Below, piece by piece: positions 60,654 to 64,000 of a stretch of 64,000 nt of DNA (the first letter of the stretch is position 1; each line of letters starts with the position of its first letter). Source of the stretch: Candidatus Villigracilis proximus. GTDB taxonomy: Bacteria > Chloroflexota > Anaerolineae > Anaerolineales > Villigracilaceae. The translations under genes were made by a program, and so were the position numbers. The stretch is from positions 62,001 to 126,000 of the forward strand of contig JADKBB010000002.1 of the NCBI GenBank assembly GCA_016715195.1. The letters are read 5' to 3'. Below the pieces are notes generated by a model. The model did no database searches. It worked only from the letters and a program-made list of their open reading frames with translations, and was not told the DNA's origin.

Positions 60654-60700
60654 AAATAAATTGGGTGCGTTTTTTAAAATGCACCCAATTTATTTATTAC
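60654..60700 (+). terminator. Rho-independent terminator after the BcsB-like gene
   Basis: AAATAAATTGGGTGC and GCACCCAATTTATTT pair around GTTTTTTAAAAT. A weaker outer pairing of GGTAATAAA with TTATTACC extends it. It ends the upstream exopolysaccharide transcript. Confidence 0.85.
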
Positions 60701-60794
60701 CTATTGCTCGAAATGAATCCGCTGGATAGTACTAGTCTGTTATTTCCAATAAAATCTATTGTTTTCAACGTTTGTTGAGCGTGGAGTTGTACGA

Positions 60795-62270
60795 ATGAAA
60801 AAAATACTACTTAATTTTTTACTTATATTGGGGGTTGTGTCCTGTTCTTTTAATAATGAACATCTTCCTTTGAGTAACGTTTCTTTTACTCCAACACCGC
60901 TTATTTCCGTTGCGCCTCAGACTGAGGCAACTATTCCTTTTGACTCTTCTGAGCCACCGCTTGTTACAAAAGTTTTCCTGCCGTCAAGTGAATTGATACA
61001 AAATCCAGAGCGTGGGTTTTCGACCGAATTGGACTTGGAGGATTCGGATTACTTTCAATATTACGAGGATGGAACAACGCTTGTGTATGCTACTATTCGG
61101 CTGGATGAGTATGTGGCAAACGAGCTGCCTCAGGTATTTCTTTCTGATTTGGATGAGTGGTTTTCATTGATACGTGCTGGTGGGGTAAAGGTAATACTGC
61201 GTTTTTCCTACAACGATGGCCCCTATCCATTTCCAGAACCCGACGCTGATTTGGAGCAAATTCTCTTTCATATTCAACAACTTACACCTGTGATTCGGAA
61301 AAATGCAGATGTGATCGTATGGTTGGAGGCAGGTTTCATCGGCGCTTGGGGAGAGTGGCATACCTCCACGAATGGATTGGACGATGATATTGAAGCAAAA
61401 CGGCAGGTACTATTTTCCCTGCTTGATGCCGTTCCGTCTGATCGGATGGTTTTATTGCGTTATCCTGTGGATATTATCCAAAACTTTCCAGTACCTTTAT
61501 CTGCGCAGAATGCCTTTAATGGTACGTATCAAGCGCGAGTTGGATTTCACAATGATTGTTTTTTAGCCAGTGATGATGATGAAAACACATATGCTCGTGA
61601 TGGCATTAATAGTTATGAAGAAGAAGTGGAATATTTGGCATTGTCAACTCGGTTTGTGCCTGTCGGAGGCGAAAGTTGTGCTTATAACCCGCCTCGAAGT
61701 GATTGTCCGACAGCATTGCGCGAGTTGGCGTTTTTTCACTTTGATGAGATTGGCGATGGATGGTATCCGGAAGTGCTCAATTCCTGGGCTGAACAAGGTT
61801 GTTATGATGAAGTGGAAAGCAAATTGGGATACCGTTTTTCATTAATTTCTACGGTGGTAAATGAAATTGTACTTCCCGGAGGAATCCTAAACTTGAAAGT
61901 GGAATTAAATAATAGTGGTTTTTCAAACTTGAAAAACCCACGTCCGTTGTATTTAATTCTGGATGGAGCGGAGCGCTATCAAACATTACTGCCGGTTGAT
62001 CCAAGGTTTTGGGCGCCGGATACCGTTTCATCATTTAACTTCCGATTACGAATACCGGCAGACGCTCCTCTGGGCGAATATAAACTTGCACTATGGATGC
62101 CTGATGCGTATGTTAGTTTACAAAACAATCCGAAATATTCGGTTCGTTTTGCTAATGATGGAGTTTGGGAACAACAGAACGGCTATAATCTTGTTGGTAA
62201 TATTGAGGTGAATTTGCTCGCTTCGGGCAATGTTGATGAAAGTGCAGACCAATTTGTAGTTCTTCCTTAG
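60795..62270 (+). CDS. DUF4832/DUF4874 lipoprotein
   Basis: About 491 residues from ATG 60795 (GTGGAG upstream); an earlier in-frame start at 60759 lacks support. A lipoprotein signal (MKKILLNFLLILGVVSC) is followed by a Thr/Pro-rich linker and a TIM-barrel-like DUF4874 region (ELIQNPERGFSTELDLED, VKVILRFSYNDGPYPFPEPD, WLEAGFIGAWGEWHTSTNG), then a DUF4832 region with beta-sandwich C-terminus (FNFRLRIPADAPLGEYKLAL). The architecture suggests a glycoside hydrolase-like carbohydrate enzyme on the cell surface. Acidic residues in FIGAWGEWH and DEIGDGW are candidate catalytic positions. Its location supports polymer processing; activity is unproven. Confidence 0.82.
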   Translation: MKKILLNFLLILGVVSCSFNNEHLPLSNVSFTPTPLISVAPQTEATIPFDSSEPPLVTKVFLPSSELIQNPERGFSTELDLEDSDYFQYYEDGTTLVYATIRLDEYVANELPQVFLSDLDEWFSLIRAGGVKVILRFSYNDGPYPFPEPDADLEQILFHIQQLTPVIRKNADVIVWLEAGFIGAWGEWHTSTNGLDDDIEAKRQVLFSLLDAVPSDRMVLLRYPVDIIQNFPVPLSAQNAFNGTYQARVGFHNDCFLASDDDENTYARDGINSYEEEVEYLALSTRFVPVGGESCAYNPPRSDCPTALRELAFFHFDEIGDGWYPEVLNSWAEQGCYDEVESKLGYRFSLISTVVNEIVLPGGILNLKVELNNSGFSNLKNPRPLYLILDGAERYQTLLPVDPRFWAPDTVSSFNFRLRIPADAPLGEYKLALWMPDAYVSLQNNPKYSVRFANDGVWEQQNGYNLVGNIEVNLLASGNVDESADQFVVLP

Positions 62271-62318
62271 TTTTCATTCGGTATGTTATGTTAAAGTATT
62301 TAATTAAAATGAGGTGTC

Positions 62319-63305
62319 ATGCTTACTAAATCAGGCGCTCTTGTTATTTCCTTGGATTTTGAATTGTCATGGGGAATACGCGACTTTGAGTCGATTGGCA
62401 ACAGGAATAAAATTTTACCAACTCGGCAGGTTGTTCCCATGCTGCTGGAGATGTTTAAGAAATATGATATTCATGCCACATGGGCAACTGTTGGTTTTCT
62501 TTTTTTTGAATCAAAGGCTGAATTGCTTTCGGCTTTGCCTAAATCCCTGCCTGGATATTCAAATAAAACCCTGTCTCCCTACGATTCTTTGTTGAATGAA
62601 ACAGAATTCAATAAAGATGAGGATTTGCTGTGTTATGCCCCTTCTCTGATACATGAAATTCTATCCACCCCCTATCAGGAACTGGCTACCCATACTTTTT
62701 CTCATTACTATTGTCTGGAAGATGGTCAGTCGATCTCTGATTTCGAAAGCGACCTTCACGCAGCCATCCGAGCCGCAGAAAAGTATAATCAGAAATTAAA
62801 AAGTATTGTATTTCCTAGAAATCAATACGATGATCCATATCTGGAAGTTTGTGCTAAAAACGGGATACTGGCTTTTCGTGGTAATGAATCTGTATGGTTC
62901 CGCAGAACATCGAAGAGGGCTGCGCATCGACAATGGCTCCGCCGTATTATGCGTTTGATGGATGCGTATGTCAATATCTCAGGCACGAATGCTTATCCCT
63001 TTCCCGAAGCAGTATCGCTGCCTGTGAATCTTCCTTCGAGTAGATATCTGCGTTCCTATTCGAGGCGGTTTCGCATTCTTGAACCATTACGTTTGAAAAG
63101 AATTTTGACATCCATGACGCAGGCCGCACAGTCGGGTCAAATATTCCACCTTTGGTGGCACCCCGAGGATTTTAGCAGCAATATAACCGACAACTTTTTA
63201 TTTCTAGAGAAAATTTTGGTTAAATTTAAAGAATTACAAAAACGATATGGAATGCAAAGTTTGAATATGAATGAAGTTTCGCATCAAGTTCTTGATTTGA
63301 ATTAG
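62319..63305 (+). CDS. Polysaccharide deacetylase family protein
   Basis: A 328-residue member of the NodB/carbohydrate esterase 4 superfamily. Seen: catalytic-base aspartate D13 in LVISLDFELSWG, HATWATVGFLFFE, the histidine motif ATHTFSHYYCLEDGQ (residues around 122-136) and a late HLWWHPEDF. It would remove acetyl groups from an N-acetylated sugar of the polymer. It lacks a signal peptide, so it may act in the cytoplasm or be exported in another way. The sequence has the H-x3-H pattern in HTFSH. It is convergent with the following acetyltransferase gene, the two stops overlapping. Confidence 0.85.
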   Translation: MLTKSGALVISLDFELSWGIRDFESIGNRNKILPTRQVVPMLLEMFKKYDIHATWATVGFLFFESKAELLSALPKSLPGYSNKTLSPYDSLLNETEFNKDEDLLCYAPSLIHEILSTPYQELATHTFSHYYCLEDGQSISDFESDLHAAIRAAEKYNQKLKSIVFPRNQYDDPYLEVCAKNGILAFRGNESVWFRRTSKRAAHRQWLRRIMRLMDAYVNISGTNAYPFPEAVSLPVNLPSSRYLRSYSRRFRILEPLRLKRILTSMTQAAQSGQIFHLWWHPEDFSSNITDNFLFLEKILVKFKELQKRYGMQSLNMNEVSHQVLDLN

Positions 63306-64000
63306 GGGTTTGCGTTATTTTCATCCCTGATTTCATCTTTTTTTTCATTAATATTTAGCCTGCCCTTTTTTAAAGCGGGCTTGATTTTTTGAAGCCACCA
63401 ATAAGCAAAGACGGCAAATATTCGTCCATTGTTAAATAGGCGGATATTGCTAAAACTTCTTTCTGAGGGCATCCACTCCTGTTTGTATGATTCGTCGCCT
63501 CGTAGAAAGTCGATTTCGTTGTAATTCTCTTGAATGCATTTTTGAACAACTTGCATGGCAAGCACTTTACCGATTGAAACATTGGTCGGGAATCTTGTGT
63601 CAAACCCTGACCTCCAATCTTCAAACCGTTTCTCGTATACAAAACCGTATTCATAGGCGACAGGTTTATTGTTGACGGAAAGAATATAGATATCGAGCCA
63701 GCTTTGACCTGATGTCGTTTGTTCGATTAATTCCTTGATCAGCATCTGTTCTGATGGGGAGTTGTATAAGCGCGGATAGTTTGCATGACGGTTAATCTCA
63801 ATAACAGTCTGGAAAGCCTCCCAGGTTGCGGTATTTCCAGAAAAGTGCTCGATTTCAACTTTTCCAATTTCTTCAGCCAGTCTTAATGCGCGCCGTAGAT
63901 TATATCGAAATTTTCTCGCAAGTCGCTCACTAAATTTTTCCCAGTTATTTTCAAGGGTAATAAAGTAGTGCGAGTTTTTTTCTTCACGCCATAAGAGGCG
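63302..64000 (-). CDS. CelD/FemAB-like GNAT acetyltransferase, partial
   Basis: The gene enters from the right edge; the frame is open to base 64000 and 232 residues are visible. The C-terminal GNAT-like domain shows RKFRYNLRRALRLAEEIGK, SWLDIYILSVNNKPVAYEYG, and IDFLRGDESYKQEWMPSERS, matching the acetyltransferase domain found in CelD/BcsL-type and FemAB proteins of polysaccharide clusters. It probably adds an acyl group to a cell-envelope sugar, the opposite of the deacetylase next to it. The ATG at 63745 is an internal codon, not the start. Substrate and full length are unknown. Confidence 0.8.
   Translation of the reverse strand, partial: RLLWREEKNSHYFITLENNWEKFSERLARKFRYNLRRALRLAEEIGKVEIEHFSGNTATWEAFQTVIEINRHANYPRLYNSPSEQMLIKELIEQTTSGQSWLDIYILSVNNKPVAYEYGFVYEKRFEDWRSGFDTRFPTNVSIGKVLAMQVVQKCIQENYNEIDFLRGDESYKQEWMPSERSFSNIRLFNNGRIFAVFAYWWLQKIKPALKKGRLNINEKKDEIRDENNANP

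Noticed and set aside
1..64000. CRISPR arrays, rRNA genes, insertion sequences, prophage genes
   Set aside because: None were seen: no regularly spaced repeats, no rRNA sequence, and no transposase, integrase or phage-structural reading frame on either strand.

Overview
The window reads like a chromosomal segment of an anaerobic or facultative Chloroflexota bacterium of the Anaerolineae type. This is inferred from the gene set: a fused transaldolase/glucose-6-phosphate isomerase, tungsten-type aldehyde:ferredoxin oxidoreductases, lipoproteins with Thr/Pro-rich linkers, a glutaredoxin-thioredoxin reductase fusion, a nucleotide-transporter-like membrane protein and a glycosyltransferase-rich exopolysaccharide locus. 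No 16S rRNA is present, so the assignment is not proven. There is no rRNA, CRISPR array, phage or insertion sequence; one tRNA (Thr, CGT) is present.

Layout. 1-4046: sugar-phosphate metabolism (transketolase end, rpiB, transaldolase-pgi, pterin dehydratase). 4049-5611: a GH36 alpha-galactosidase on the minus strand. 5757-21373: an amine and polyamine region with two Lrp/AsnC regulators, three class III aminotransferases, a CoA-acylating-type semialdehyde dehydrogenase, a complete PotABCD transporter with tandem binding proteins, a saccharopine dehydrogenase-like enzyme and an APC permease. 21531-24601: a response regulator-kinase hybrid overlapping a PAS/GAF kinase. 24756-33555: two aldehyde:ferredoxin oxidoreductases flanking aldehyde dehydrogenases and aminotransferases, most of which are broken. 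33610-37787: a lipoprotein, a sensor kinase and a phosphoglycerate mutase-like gene. 37941-38872: a GC-rich insertion with the anatomy of a single integron gene cassette carrying a peptidase E-like gene. 38929-48710: sensor, transporter, tRNA, glycosyltransferase, NYN-domain protein, two-component pair and thiol-redox genes. 48898-64000: an exopolysaccharide locus (sugar transferase, chain-length protein, polymerase, flippase, three glycosyltransferases, BcsB-like protein, DUF4832 lipoprotein, deacetylase and CelD-like acetyltransferase).

How the genes fit together. The polyamine region can import putrescine or spermidine (PotABCD), transaminate putrescine (PatA-like), oxidise 4-aminobutanal (the decayed PatD-like gene), transaminate GABA (the broken GabT-like gene) and oxidise the resulting aldehydes by NAD- or ferredoxin-linked enzymes. 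In the exopolysaccharide locus two proteins carry degenerate GGDEF domains that have lost the catalytic motif but keep an RxxD inhibitory-site motif exactly five residues upstream of it. One is membrane-bound and PelD-like; the other is fused to the Wzz chain-length protein. They are the best candidates for a c-di-GMP-sensing control system over polymer synthesis.

Quality warning. At least eight genes have reading-frame breaks, several at homopolymer runs (A6, G4, C4, T6) and nearly all explicable as small deletions, concentrated in 26650-31790. Sequencing or assembly error is a serious alternative to genuine decay; each entry says which breaks are involved.
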